NCBI GenBank assembly: GCA_040403315.1
Contig: JBBAKX010000001.1
Span: 1 to 64,000 of the forward strand
Source of the DNA: CAMCXT01 sp040403315
GTDB lineage: Bacteria > Bacteroidota > Bacteroidia > M30B66
Direction of reading: 5' to 3'
Length of the DNA stretch: 64,000 nt
The notes below the pieces were generated by a model. The model worked only from the letters and a program-made list of their open reading frames with translations, was not told where the DNA came from and ran no database searches. A program made the translations under genes and the position numbers. Positions 35,498-44,538 of this stretch are shown here, piece by piece. How positions within the stretch are numbered: the stretch's first letter is position 1; the number at the start of each line of letters is the position of its first letter.

Positions 35498-36337
35498 TTA
35501 CTGCTTAATGAAACGCTTCATTGATTTTTCGCCTGCTTGATCAAGCCATATGAAATACAAGCCTGCAGGGATTTTCGACACATCCACTTTGTGCTGGCCC
35601 GCAGCAAAATTTTCGCTCTTTACGATGCCACCAAGTGCATTGTAAATAACCAAACGAGATGGCTGCGAAGACTTAGAGGATGTAACTACAATTTCTTGTC
35701 CGCTGGTTGGGTTTGGAAATACATTGAAAGACAATGCTGCCGAAGCAGAAGCTGCTGAAGCTGTTAAATCTTCTTCCAATACCAATTGGTCCTTGTAAAC
35801 CAAATCACCCAAAGTGCCGTCATTGTTGTTGGATGCCATTACTGCGTTGTAGAAATTGACTGTTCCGGTTCCAGCTGCTGGAGCCGTCCAATCGAACGAC
35901 CAAGTTTTGCTTCCCGTTGAACCACTGTTTCCAGCAGCAGTGTGGGTTACATATTTATTTCCATTGGTTCCTGCAGCTAAACGAGTTTGTGCAGCATTAG
36001 TAAGGGTGTAAGTGCCTTGCAAATCGCCAGCACTATTTTGTGCAGTAGCTTGAAAGCCCCATTTTGAAATGCCCGCTTCAGTAATTGAAACAGTCATTGT
36101 ATAGGTTTCTCCAGGAATGTAACCAGTTGAAGGAACATTTGAAGTGATTAAGCCATCACGATCGGATGCTGAACCGCTGTGGCAGCCAGATGTAGCACAA
36201 GTACGGTTGTTGTCGGCAGGAGCGCCAGAAGCTTGAACGGGTGCTCCTTCTGGACGAGAATGCGTTTCTGGTGCATTAATAATTCCCGCAACAGCAATAA
36301 CGATGCAGGCAATGGAGAATGGTATAAGTTTTTTCAT
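35498..36337 (-). CDS. T9SS type A sorted protein with a choice-of-anchor-V/Reeler-like domain
   Basis: The ATG at 36337 gives 279 residues starting with a signal peptide (IPFSIACIVIAVAGIINA). The first domain (about 25-180) resembles the choice-of-anchor V domain, with a short Cys/His motif C-A-T-S-G-C-H, then DGLITSNVPSTGYIPGETY and WGFQATA. A C-terminal T9SS type A domain (FNVFPNPTSGQEI, PAGLYFIWLDQAGEKSMKR) follows. It is expected at the cell surface or outside. In relatives the motif is often CxxCH; here two residues more separate the cysteines. Function unknown. Confidence 0.85.
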   Translation of the reverse strand: MKKLIPFSIACIVIAVAGIINAPETHSRPEGAPVQASGAPADNNRTCATSGCHSGSASDRDGLITSNVPSTGYIPGETYTMTVSITEAGISKWGFQATAQNSAGDLQGTYTLTNAAQTRLAAGTNGNKYVTHTAAGNSGSTGSKTWSFDWTAPAAGTGTVNFYNAVMASNNNDGTLGDLVYKDQLVLEEDLTASAASASAALSFNVFPNPTSGQEIVVTSSKSSQPSRLVIYNALGGIVKSENFAAGQHKVDVSKIPAGLYFIWLDQAGEKSMKRFIKQ

Positions 36338-36428
36338 GACTATAGATTCATTCAAATGTAGGAATAAACGCTCTGAAAAATTGTTCACGTACATTGAATT
36401 TTGAACATTAGATTCACATCCTCAAATT

Positions 36429-37442
36429 ATGCAGCACGACCGGCTAAAAATGATGCGTCTTTTCAGGTGGAGTTTGGCGTTAAATGCGCTGCGACTATCT
36501 GCTTCCTTCTATCTTTCGAGATGGCGTGGAAAGGTCATGCACCATGGTATGCCACTCAATATTTCGGTTGAACCAACAACATCCTGCAATTTGAGATGCC
36601 CCGAATGCCCCAGCGGATTGCGCGCTTTTAGTCGGCCGACCGGAATGATGGAACCTCAATTTTTCAAGTCGTTGGTTACCGAACTAAGGCCCGGATTGGC
36701 TTCGATCAACTTTTACTTCCAAGGCGAGCCGTTTCTCAATACCGATCTTCATGAAATGATTGGTTTCGCCGCTCAACGCGGGATATATACAGCTACATCG
36801 ACAAATGCACATTACCTCAATGCCGAAAATGCCGAAAAAACGGTGCGTTCAGGGCTTCATCGCCTCATCATTTCGATCGACGGAACCTCGCAAGAAACCT
36901 ATCAGCAGTACCGCATCGGTGGAAAACTAGAGAAGGTCATTGAAGGCACAAAGGAAATCATCGCAGCACGGAAACGTCTGAAAAGCCGAACTCCTCATGT
37001 GATATTTCAGTTTCTAGTAGTAAAGCCTAATGAGCACCAAACCGATGAAGTACTGCAATTGGCCAAAGATTTAGGGGTGGATGAAGTGCGGTTCAAAACA
37101 GCCCAAGTGTACGATTTCGAAAATGGAAATCCGCTCATTCCCGAAAATCCTAAATACTCACGTTACCGCAAAGGTTTAGATGGCAAATGGAAGTTGAAAA
37201 ATAAAATGGAGAACCACTGCTGGAGAATGTGGCAAGGTTGCGTGTTTACTTGGGACGGAAAAGTGGTTCCTTGTTGTTTCGACAAAGATGCACTTCATAC
37301 TTTGGGAAATGCTGGAATTGATGATTTTAAGACTGTTTGGAAAAGCACCGAGTACGATCATTTCCGCCGTTCAGTTTTAAGCAACCGACAAGAAATCGGC
37401 ATTTGTAAAAATTGTACTGAAGGCACCAAGGTTTGGGCCTGA
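36429..37442 (+). CDS. Radical SAM protein with SPASM-like C-terminus
   Basis: A 337-residue protein. The iron-sulfur motif C-N-L-R-C-P-E-C near residue 56 fits CxxxCxxC, where SAM is cleaved to a 5'-deoxyadenosyl radical. The core continues with FYFQGEPFLN and HRLIISIDGTSQETYQ. The C-terminal segment has additional cysteines (CVFTWDGKVVPCCFDKDA, ICKNC), as in SPASM proteins that hold auxiliary clusters and modify peptides or other substrates. The substrate is unknown, and no peptide precursor gene is visible beside it. It ends four bases from the convergent polyprenyl synthase gene. Confidence 0.88.
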   Translation: MQHDRLKMMRLFRWSLALNALRLSASFYLSRWRGKVMHHGMPLNISVEPTTSCNLRCPECPSGLRAFSRPTGMMEPQFFKSLVTELRPGLASINFYFQGEPFLNTDLHEMIGFAAQRGIYTATSTNAHYLNAENAEKTVRSGLHRLIISIDGTSQETYQQYRIGGKLEKVIEGTKEIIAARKRLKSRTPHVIFQFLVVKPNEHQTDEVLQLAKDLGVDEVRFKTAQVYDFENGNPLIPENPKYSRYRKGLDGKWKLKNKMENHCWRMWQGCVFTWDGKVVPCCFDKDALHTLGNAGIDDFKTVWKSTEYDHFRRSVLSNRQEIGICKNCTEGTKVWA

Positions 37443-37446
37443 TGCT

Positions 37447-38424
37447 CTAGAATTGACGTTGCATCAGTTCACGAGCGAAGCCTTCTAAAAGCGCTTTTAC
37501 TGATGCTGATGCGTTTACGTTTTCTAACGAGTCGAGTGATTCGTGCAAATATTGCTGCATGAGTGTTTCTGCTTCAACTTTCACATCATTCGCGTCGAAA
37601 ATTGACCGAACAGCATTTACCTTTTCAATTGGATCGAAAGCTTCTCCGCTGTAATAGTTGGTTAATTCAGCAAGTTGTGCTTCGTTCGCTTTTTCAAGAG
37701 CACGAAGTTTCAACCAAGTTTTCTTGTTCGATATAATATCGCCACCTACCTGCTTGCCAAATTTATCAGGGTCGCCATAAACATCCAAAACATCATCTTG
37801 AATTTGAAATGCCACACCCAAGGCGCAACCAAAATCATAGAGCAATTGTGCGTCTTTTGGATTTGCTCCTCCGCACAAAGCGCCAATTTGCAAGGAAGCA
37901 CCTAACAATACAGCTGTTTTGAAACGAATCATGTTGAGATATTCCGGAATACTCACATTGCTGCGCGATTCGAAATCCATATCCCATTGTTGCCCTTCGC
38001 ACACTTCGATGGCAGCTTTCAGAAACACGTCAATAACTGGCTTTAATACTGGCGCCGGAGCATCAGAAACCAATCGAAACGACTCTGCAAACATTACATC
38101 TCCCGAAAGGATGGCAACATTTGTATTCCATTTCGAAAAAACGGTGGGCTTATTTCTGCGCAACGGAGCATTGTCCATGATATCGTCGTGCAGCAAAGTA
38201 AAATTGTGAAACATCTCCACTCCCAGCGCTGGGTTGATTGCAGCATCGAGGTCGCGGCTAAAAAGCGAACATCCCATCAGCACAAGTGCAGGACGCATAC
38301 GTTTGCCTCCTAGTTCGAGTGTGTATCGAATAGGATCGTAAAGATCTGCTGGCTGCTGAGGAAATTCAAGTGCAGCAACAGAAATGGCAATTTTCTCTTG
38401 TAACGCTTTTATTTCCTGGCTCAA
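37447..38424 (-). CDS. Polyprenyl (isoprenyl) diphosphate synthase
   Basis: A 325-residue trans-prenyltransferase. Both Asp-rich motifs are present: LLHDDIMDN (DDxxD) and QIQDDVLDVYGDPDKFGKQVGGD. GGKRMRPALVL lies ahead of them. It condenses isopentenyl diphosphate with allylic diphosphates in the cytoplasm. A Phe five residues before the first DDxxD would fit a short (C15) chain limit in some enzymes, but chain length cannot be assigned safely. Its start overlaps the epimerase gene by four bases; it is the last gene of the cluster. Confidence 0.92.
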   Translation of the reverse strand: MSQEIKALQEKIAISVAALEFPQQPADLYDPIRYTLELGGKRMRPALVLMGCSLFSRDLDAAINPALGVEMFHNFTLLHDDIMDNAPLRRNKPTVFSKWNTNVAILSGDVMFAESFRLVSDAPAPVLKPVIDVFLKAAIEVCEGQQWDMDFESRSNVSIPEYLNMIRFKTAVLLGASLQIGALCGGANPKDAQLLYDFGCALGVAFQIQDDVLDVYGDPDKFGKQVGGDIISNKKTWLKLRALEKANEAQLAELTNYYSGEAFDPIEKVNAVRSIFDANDVKVEAETLMQQYLHESLDSLENVNASASVKALLEGFARELMQRQF

Positions 38425-39356
38425 AGAATATAGCTGGTATTTTGAACGATTCGTTGTAATCCTTCTTCAAATGTTACCAAAGGACGATTCATTAATTTCA
38501 TCATTTTGGTGGTATCTGGCTTACGGCGGGTCATATCGCCTTCTTCGAGAGGATCTAGGAATCGGATTTCAGATTTAGAACCAACCACACGAATAATCGT
38601 TTCGGCCACTTGAAGAATTGGAATTTCGATGGTTCCACCAACATTTACTACATCATTCACATACTCGTTGCGGTAAAATGCTTGTGTGCAAGCCTCCACA
38701 TTGTCGTCGATGTAACAGAAAGTGCGTGTTTGAGACCCATCGCCATAAATTGTGATAGGCTCATTTTGTGTTGCCATGCGGAAAAATTTCGAAATCACGA
38801 AATCGCGGCTTTGCTTTGGTCCGAAAGTATTGAAGAACCTGAAAATAGTATACTCCAATCCAAATTCCTTTTGATACGAACGCAGATAAGCTTCACCAAC
38901 ATTTTTCACGATGGCGTAAGGCAATCTTGAATTGAGTGGCGTAGTGTGCTCATTCTGAGGAAATTCTACTGGCTCTCCGTAAACTTCCGATGAAGATGAG
39001 AAGTACACGCGTTTCACACCAGTGTTTTTAGAAAGCTTCAGCACATTTTCGATTCCAGCAATATCGTCGAGTACTGCAACCGGATTTTGCAAGGTTCTCA
39101 AAACGCCAACGAGCGCGGCGTAATGAAAAACAAAGTCGAATTTCCATGCGAAGAAAACTGCCGAAATATCAGCGTAATCGTTGGTGTCGCATTTAATAAA
39201 ATGAACATTGTTATGGCGTGAGTTTGGCACTTTAACAATTTCTCCAGTGCGGAGATTATCCACCACCACAATCATGTTTTCTGGGTTTTCCGCTAGTTTA
39301 TCAGCCAAACAGCTTCCAACAAATCCGGCTCCACCGGTAATGAGTATACGTGTCAT
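38421..39356 (-). CDS. NAD-dependent sugar-nucleotide epimerase/dehydratase
   Basis: A 311-residue extended short-chain dehydrogenase. Rossmann motif RILITGGAGFVGSCL at the N-terminus, FSSSSEVYGEP (Ser of the triad), the YxxxK pair in LPYAIVKNVGE, and RFFNTFGP. It is close in feel to UDP-glucuronate decarboxylase or UDP-glucose epimerase-type enzymes; the sugar cannot be assigned. Overlapping ATGA junctions on both sides (4 bases with polyprenyl synthase, 4 with rfbA) indicate coupled translation. Confidence 0.9.
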   Translation of the reverse strand: MTRILITGGAGFVGSCLADKLAENPENMIVVVDNLRTGEIVKVPNSRHNNVHFIKCDTNDYADISAVFFAWKFDFVFHYAALVGVLRTLQNPVAVLDDIAGIENVLKLSKNTGVKRVYFSSSSEVYGEPVEFPQNEHTTPLNSRLPYAIVKNVGEAYLRSYQKEFGLEYTIFRFFNTFGPKQSRDFVISKFFRMATQNEPITIYGDGSQTRTFCYIDDNVEACTQAFYRNEYVNDVVNVGGTIEIPILQVAETIIRVVGSKSEIRFLDPLEEGDMTRRKPDTTKMMKLMNRPLVTFEEGLQRIVQNTSYIL

Positions 39357-40219
39357 CGTCCTTTCAAGAGGTTTATCAAGTAATCGCCATATCCGCTTTT
39401 GCGTAATGGTAGTGCAAGCGCCTCTAATTGGGCGTCGTTGATGAATTTCATTCTCCAGGCTACTTCTTCGATACAGCCAATTTTCAAGCCTTGGCGTTGC
39501 TCAATTACTTGAACAAACTGACCAGCCTGCATCAACGAATCGAAGGTGCCTGTATCAAGCCAAGCTGTTCCGCGGTCTAAAACACCGACTTTGAGTTTTC
39601 CAGCTTGCAAATAGTGCTTATTGACATCTGTAATTTCGTATTCGCCGCGGGCAGATGGCTCTAAGTTTCGGGCAATTTCAACCACCGAGTTGTCGTAGAA
39701 ATACAAACCAGGAACAGCAAAATTCGATTTCGGTTCTGCCGGTTTTTCTTCGATAGAAATGGCTTGCTGTTGATCGTTAAACTCAACCACACCGTAGCGT
39801 TCCGGATCTGAAACATGGTAAGCAAACACAACTCCTCCATCCGGATCATTAATGCTTTGCAAGAGACGCGACATTCCAGCACCATAAAAAATGTTATCGC
39901 CCAAAACGAGCGCGCATTTATCGTTTCCTATGAAATCAGCACCAATCACAAATGCTTGTGCAAGTCCGTTTGGAACAGCTTGTTCAGCGTGACTAATATC
40001 CATACCTAAAGATTTTCCATCGCCTAACAATTTCTTGAAGTGGGGTAAATCGTGCGGTGTAGAAATAATAAGTATTTCACGAATCCCTGCCAACATGAGC
40101 GTCGACAGCGGATAATAAATCATTGGTTTATCGTAAACCGGCATCAGTTGTTTGCTCACTGCGAGAGTTAGCGGATGCAATCGAGTACCGGATCCTCCGG
40201 CGAGAATGATTCCTTTCAC
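39353..40219 (-). CDS. rfbA: Glucose-1-phosphate thymidylyltransferase
   Basis: A 288-residue nucleotidyltransferase that makes dTDP-glucose from dTTP and glucose-1-phosphate. GIILAGGSGTRLHPLT is the nucleotide-binding signature, followed by SKQLMPVYDKPMIYYPL and DTGTFDSLMQAG. All match RmlA closely. No rmlB, C or D is adjacent in the window, only another epimerase/dehydratase. A one-base spacer separates it from the RND exporter gene upstream. Confidence 0.95.
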   Translation of the reverse strand: MKGIILAGGSGTRLHPLTLAVSKQLMPVYDKPMIYYPLSTLMLAGIREILIISTPHDLPHFKKLLGDGKSLGMDISHAEQAVPNGLAQAFVIGADFIGNDKCALVLGDNIFYGAGMSRLLQSINDPDGGVVFAYHVSDPERYGVVEFNDQQQAISIEEKPAEPKSNFAVPGLYFYDNSVVEIARNLEPSARGEYEITDVNKHYLQAGKLKVGVLDRGTAWLDTGTFDSLMQAGQFVQVIEQRQGLKIGCIEEVAWRMKFINDAQLEALALPLRKSGYGDYLINLLKGR

Positions 40220-40220
40220 G

Positions 40221-42626
40221 TTAGTTTTCGTTTTCGTCCTTGCGGATAGTCAGATGATCCAATTCAATGTCTTCTTCCTCATCAAATACCATGATTAGTG
40301 GCTCTTTGTAGGCCTTTATGGCGAACGCTCTATCCAAAGAAAGTAGCAAGGTTGGAAGCAACAATAGGTTGGTAAATAGTCCGACGAAAATAGTAACAGA
40401 AATCAGGAATCCCAAAGCAATCGTTCCTCCAAAACTGGAGAAAATAAAAATACAGAAACCCAACAGTAAAATGATAGAGGTATAGATGATGCTTATTGAA
40501 GTGTCTTTCATAGCATCGAAAACGGCTGGGCGGATTTTATTTCCATGCGCTTTGAGGTCGAGCCCGTAACGCGAAAAGAAGTGAATCGCACTGTCGACGG
40601 TGATTCCGTAAGCAATATTGAAAACCAATATGGTGGATGACTTCAGAGAAATTCCAAAGAAACCCATTAAACCTGCGGTAAACAGCAGCGGAATCACGTT
40701 CGGAATTGCCGAAATCAAAAGCATTTTAAATGAGTAGAACATGAAATACATCAGTCCCGAAATCAAAATAATAGCTGCCAATAAGCTCAAAAGCAGGTTT
40801 TCGATTAAGTAATCTGTTCCCTTTAGAAAGATTATGCTCGTTCCTGTGAAATTCACATCGAATTTATCTAATGGAAAAAGTGAATCCACCTTGGGGCGAA
40901 TTTCTTTGGAGATCTTTTCCATCTCGGTTGTGCCGATATCGGCCATCTGAACGCTGATGCGGGTTACCTGCTTGTTACTGTCGAGGAAAGAAGCGGTAGT
41001 GGAGGATTTTAGATTGGTATTTTGCGCATAAGGAAGCAGGAACGCAATCTCTTCACTGTTTGGCAATTTGTATTCTGTTGAATCACCGCCATAAAAAGCT
41101 TGCTTCGAAAACTTGATCACTTCCACGATCGAGAGCGGTCGAGCAAATTCAGGGTATTTCCGAAGTTCCTGCTGAAGCTGTTCGATTTTTTTCAAAGTCG
41201 AAAGCTTCATCACTCCATTCTTTTTCCGGGTATCGATCGTAATTTCAAACGGCATCACACCGTGAAAGTGCGTCTCGAAAAACTTAAGATCCACAATCAT
41301 CTTATCCGAATCTGGAATATCGTCGGTGAAATTTCCAGTAGTTCTGATTTTTGTCATCCCCCAAATACTCACACCAACAATCACAGCCGTTAGGATGTAA
41401 ATTAATTTGCGGCGATGCGTAACCATGTTGATGAGCCAATCCACCACCACTTGCATCCGTTTGTTGTCGAGATGCTTGGTTTGTTTAGGTTTCGGTGGCT
41501 GAATGTATGAATAGAAAATCGGCAGTACGGTGATGCTCAGGAAAAACACCTGCATTACATTGATCGAAGAGAGAACGCCAAAACTTTGAAGCAATTCACT
41601 GTCGGTAAACGCGAAGGTTACAAAGCCTAGTGCAGTGTTGAAGTTGGTAAGGAATGTAGCATTCCCGATTCGCTGTAAAACACGAGAAATTGCCTTGATT
41701 TTATTACCGTGACCTTTGTACTCGCGGTGGAAATTGTTGGTGAGGAAAATACAATTGGGTATCCCAATAATCACGATCAATGGAGGAATCAAAGCCGTGA
41801 GAATGGTAATTTTATACCCTAACATCGACAAAGTACCTATGCACCAAATTACGCTGAGTGCCACAACAAGCATTGGGAAAACAATGGCCTTCACCGACTT
41901 AAAGAAGATGTAAAGTACTATGGCGGTGATGAGCAGCGACATCCATAGGAACATCACCAATTCATCGCGGAGTTTCAGAGAGTTGAGCGTTCGGATATGC
42001 GGTAAACCCGAATAGTGGATCACCAAATCGTGTTTTTTGCCAAACGAATCGCCAATTTCAGCGATATGTTCAATCAGTTCTTTGCGGTCTTTCCGGTCGA
42101 TACTCTCTTGATCGAGCGTAATAAGCATTAACGTGGCGTAGCGACCATTTCCAGATGGAGCAATGAGCAATTCACGGTAAAATGGAAGAGATAAAATGAT
42201 GTTTTTCAGACTATCCAGCTCAGCCTGAGATTCGGGAATTTGGCTGATCAACGGAGCTACATCGAACTTTTGCGTTGAATCGTTTCGGGTGAGGTTGTAA
42301 ATGCCCGCAACCGAAAGGACATTCTTCACGGCTTCAATCTTGCGAAGCTCCTGCCCGGTTTTCATCCAATCGCGAAAAACTAGGAGCTCAAAAAGACTGT
42401 CGGTTTCGAAACCAATTACCATGATGTTGGCATCCTGTCCGAAACGTTTATTAAAATCCTGATAAGCAAGATACTCCGGATCATCCGTAGGGAGAATCTG
42501 TGCCATTGTGTAGGTCATTTCTGCTTTTGAAGCATAGTAACCCATCACCACAGTAATGGCGCCGATAACCAATAAAATGGGAAGCCTAAAGCGCAGAATC
42601 CACCTCGAAAGAGCAGTCCAAATCAT
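40221..42626 (-). CDS. RND/MMPL family exporter
   Basis: An 801-residue inner-membrane protein. Two repeated halves each begin with one helix and a large periplasmic domain, followed by five or six helices (TAIVLYIFFKSVKAIVF; VIIGIPNCIFLTNN; and in the second half LLSLLAAIILISGLMYFMFY, FNIAYGITVDSAIHFFSRYG). The ITVDSAIHFFSRY string is typical of the MMPL/COG1033 group. These proteins export lipids or hydrophobic compounds with proton motive force; the substrate here is unknown. It is first in a tight cluster with rfbA, an epimerase and polyprenyl synthase. Confidence 0.9.
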   Translation of the reverse strand: MIWTALSRWILRFRLPILLVIGAITVVMGYYASKAEMTYTMAQILPTDDPEYLAYQDFNKRFGQDANIMVIGFETDSLFELLVFRDWMKTGQELRKIEAVKNVLSVAGIYNLTRNDSTQKFDVAPLISQIPESQAELDSLKNIILSLPFYRELLIAPSGNGRYATLMLITLDQESIDRKDRKELIEHIAEIGDSFGKKHDLVIHYSGLPHIRTLNSLKLRDELVMFLWMSLLITAIVLYIFFKSVKAIVFPMLVVALSVIWCIGTLSMLGYKITILTALIPPLIVIIGIPNCIFLTNNFHREYKGHGNKIKAISRVLQRIGNATFLTNFNTALGFVTFAFTDSELLQSFGVLSSINVMQVFFLSITVLPIFYSYIQPPKPKQTKHLDNKRMQVVVDWLINMVTHRRKLIYILTAVIVGVSIWGMTKIRTTGNFTDDIPDSDKMIVDLKFFETHFHGVMPFEITIDTRKKNGVMKLSTLKKIEQLQQELRKYPEFARPLSIVEVIKFSKQAFYGGDSTEYKLPNSEEIAFLLPYAQNTNLKSSTTASFLDSNKQVTRISVQMADIGTTEMEKISKEIRPKVDSLFPLDKFDVNFTGTSIIFLKGTDYLIENLLLSLLAAIILISGLMYFMFYSFKMLLISAIPNVIPLLFTAGLMGFFGISLKSSTILVFNIAYGITVDSAIHFFSRYGLDLKAHGNKIRPAVFDAMKDTSISIIYTSIILLLGFCIFIFSSFGGTIALGFLISVTIFVGLFTNLLLLPTLLLSLDRAFAIKAYKEPLIMVFDEEEDIELDHLTIRKDENEN

Positions 42627-42744
42627 AGTAAATGAAGAATTCCGCGGATTGAATGTGTTGATAGAGTAATAAAAACCGGTGAATCGCGGCGAATGACTGC
42701 TCTGCGTTTCACCGGTTTAATATAAGGAAAAGATTTCCCCATCG

Positions 42745-44295
42745 TTACAATTTGATTTCTTCTTCCTGATTATTTAGAAAGTGATACTCCAAGAAGTGGT
42801 ATGATGGTACAGCTTTAACCTTAACCCAAATTTTGTATTTCAAAAACCAGCGCATTTGAAGCGAAGGCAACCCCTTCTTAATGTAAGCTTCCAAGTAAGG
42901 ATTCACCCAAAGCTTTACACCTTTCTGGTTTTGTTCTGTTACGATGTAACGGAGATTGTTTTCGATGTCGTCGGTAATGAGCATCGATGATTGAACTTCG
43001 CCAGTTCCGTTGCAAGATGGGCACTTTTCAAGCGTTTCAATCACCATTTCTGGGCGAACCCGCTGGCGAGTAATTTGGATGAGCCCAAATTTACTTGGAG
43101 GCAAAATGGTGTGTTTAGCCCGGTCTTGCGACATGGCCTCTCTCAATTTATCGAACAACAATTTCCGGTTAACCGGAGAATGCATATCGATAAAGTCGAT
43201 CACAATAATTCCACCCATATCGCGGAGACGCAATTGACGGCTGATTTCTACCGCAGCCTCAAGATTGGTATCGAGCGCATTGGTTTCTTGGTCATTGTCG
43301 GAACGGTTTCGGTGCCCACTGTTCACATCGATCACATGCATAGCTTCAGTATGCTGAATGATCAAATATGCACCACTTTTCAGGCTAACATTTTGCCCAA
43401 AAGCAGCTTTAATCTGCCGGTCGATTCCGAATTCTTCAAATACAGATTCTTTGCCTTTGTAGAGTTTTACAATCTTTTCCTTGTCGGGAGCGATGTGCGA
43501 AATATAACTGCGCACTTCGTTGTAGATCGATTGATCATCAACAGTTATGTTTTGGTAAGAATCGTTGAGCACATCGCGCAACAAAGCCGAAGTTCTGCGG
43601 ATTTCTCCGAGCACTTTCGATTTGGGCTGGGCTGTCGGCAAATTTTCTACCAACTGCTGCCAGCGTTGCACAAGTTCGTTTAAATCTTGATCGAGTTCAG
43701 CAACCTTTTTACTGGCTGCAACGGTGCGAATAATTACACCAAACCCTTTCGGACGAATGCTTTGAATGAGACGTTTTAAGCGATTCTTCTCTTCCGAATC
43801 CTTGATCTTTTGTGAGACCGAAACTTTATCGGAAAATGGAACCAATACAAGATACCGACCAGCCAATGAAAGTTCGGAACTAATCCGAGGCCCTTTGGTT
43901 GAAATCGGCTCCTTTGCAATCTGCACGAGGATATTCATGTTGTTCGATAAAACGTTTGAAATTTTCCCGTCTTTTCGAATATCCGTTTCGTTGGTAAAAT
44001 CGGCCAGCGATGAATTAGCAAGCTTGTTGGCCTGACCTTGCTGAATGTATTTCAGCAACGACTGGACCTGCGGACCCAGATCGAGGTAATGCAAAAATGC
44101 ATCTTTCTCATATCCAACATCCACGAAAGCAGCGTTAAGACCGGGCATAACTTTCTTCACACGACCTAAATAAATATCCCCTACGGCAAAGCTATTGTTG
44201 CTTTTTTCGCGGTTCAGGTCGGTAAGTCTGCGGTCTTCAAGTTGTGCTATAACAACTTCGCTGCCTGTAGCAGTGATGACAAGTTCCTTGTTCAC
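42745..44295 (-). CDS. rng: Ribonuclease G/E family endoribonuclease
   Basis: A 516-residue protein. An S1 RNA-binding domain (about 35-130; GDIYLGRVKKVMPGLNAAFVDVGYEKDAFLH read in parts) precedes the catalytic DNase-I-like domain (VIDVNSGHRN, GGIIVIDFIDM). A Zn-link CPSCNGTG closes the core. It cuts single-stranded A/U-rich RNA and matures rRNA; no long RNase E scaffold tail is present, so it is the RNase G type. The 29-residue basic mini-protein gene lies upstream on the same strand, after about 130 bases. Confidence 0.94.
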   Translation of the reverse strand: MNKELVITATGSEVVIAQLEDRRLTDLNREKSNNSFAVGDIYLGRVKKVMPGLNAAFVDVGYEKDAFLHYLDLGPQVQSLLKYIQQGQANKLANSSLADFTNETDIRKDGKISNVLSNNMNILVQIAKEPISTKGPRISSELSLAGRYLVLVPFSDKVSVSQKIKDSEEKNRLKRLIQSIRPKGFGVIIRTVAASKKVAELDQDLNELVQRWQQLVENLPTAQPKSKVLGEIRRTSALLRDVLNDSYQNITVDDQSIYNEVRSYISHIAPDKEKIVKLYKGKESVFEEFGIDRQIKAAFGQNVSLKSGAYLIIQHTEAMHVIDVNSGHRNRSDNDQETNALDTNLEAAVEISRQLRLRDMGGIIVIDFIDMHSPVNRKLLFDKLREAMSQDRAKHTILPPSKFGLIQITRQRVRPEMVIETLEKCPSCNGTGEVQSSMLITDDIENNLRYIVTEQNQKGVKLWVNPYLEAYIKKGLPSLQMRWFLKYKIWVKVKAVPSYHFLEYHFLNNQEEEIKL

Positions 44296-44427
44296 AAACT
44301 TCTTTGTATAAGGAATCCGGATAAATACAAAACCAATGAGGTCGCGAGCCAGTGGCTCCAGCCTTCAGAGGTAGGTGTCAATATTGAGTAGTAAGAAATC
44401 CGAACTCTAAGAAATCCGATAGACGGA

Positions 44428-44517
44428 TTACTTCTTCTTATGACGGTTTTTACGCAGACGCTTTTTGCGCTTGTGAGTGGCCATCTTATGACGTTTTCTC
44501 TTTTTTCCGCTTGGCAT
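44428..44517 (-). CDS. 29-residue basic AURKAIP1/COX24-type mini-protein
   Basis: A 90-base ORF encodes MPSGKKRKRHKMATHKRKKR followed by LRKNRHKKK. Almost half the residues are Lys or Arg. The KRKKRLRKNRHKKK ending matches the AURKAIP1/COX24 domain, which in bacteria and mitochondria is found in a tiny small-subunit ribosomal protein (mitochondrial mS38, mycobacterial bS22). In Bacteroidota the ORF is conserved beside rng and HU, which supports that it is real. It lies between rng and the TPR gene on the same strand. Confidence 0.8.
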   Translation of the reverse strand: MPSGKKRKRHKMATHKRKKRLRKNRHKKK

Positions 44518-44538
44518 GATGAATGAATTTTTTAAAAA

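Noticed and set aside
42991..43683. 230-residue ORF on the plus strand antisense to rng
   Set aside because: It lies wholly inside the well-supported RNase G gene and lacks recognisable domains; a shadow frame.
44346..44358. Palindrome GAGCCAGTGGCTC upstream of rng
   Set aside because: Short, single copy and without a T-run or a neighbouring related site; chance is sufficient.
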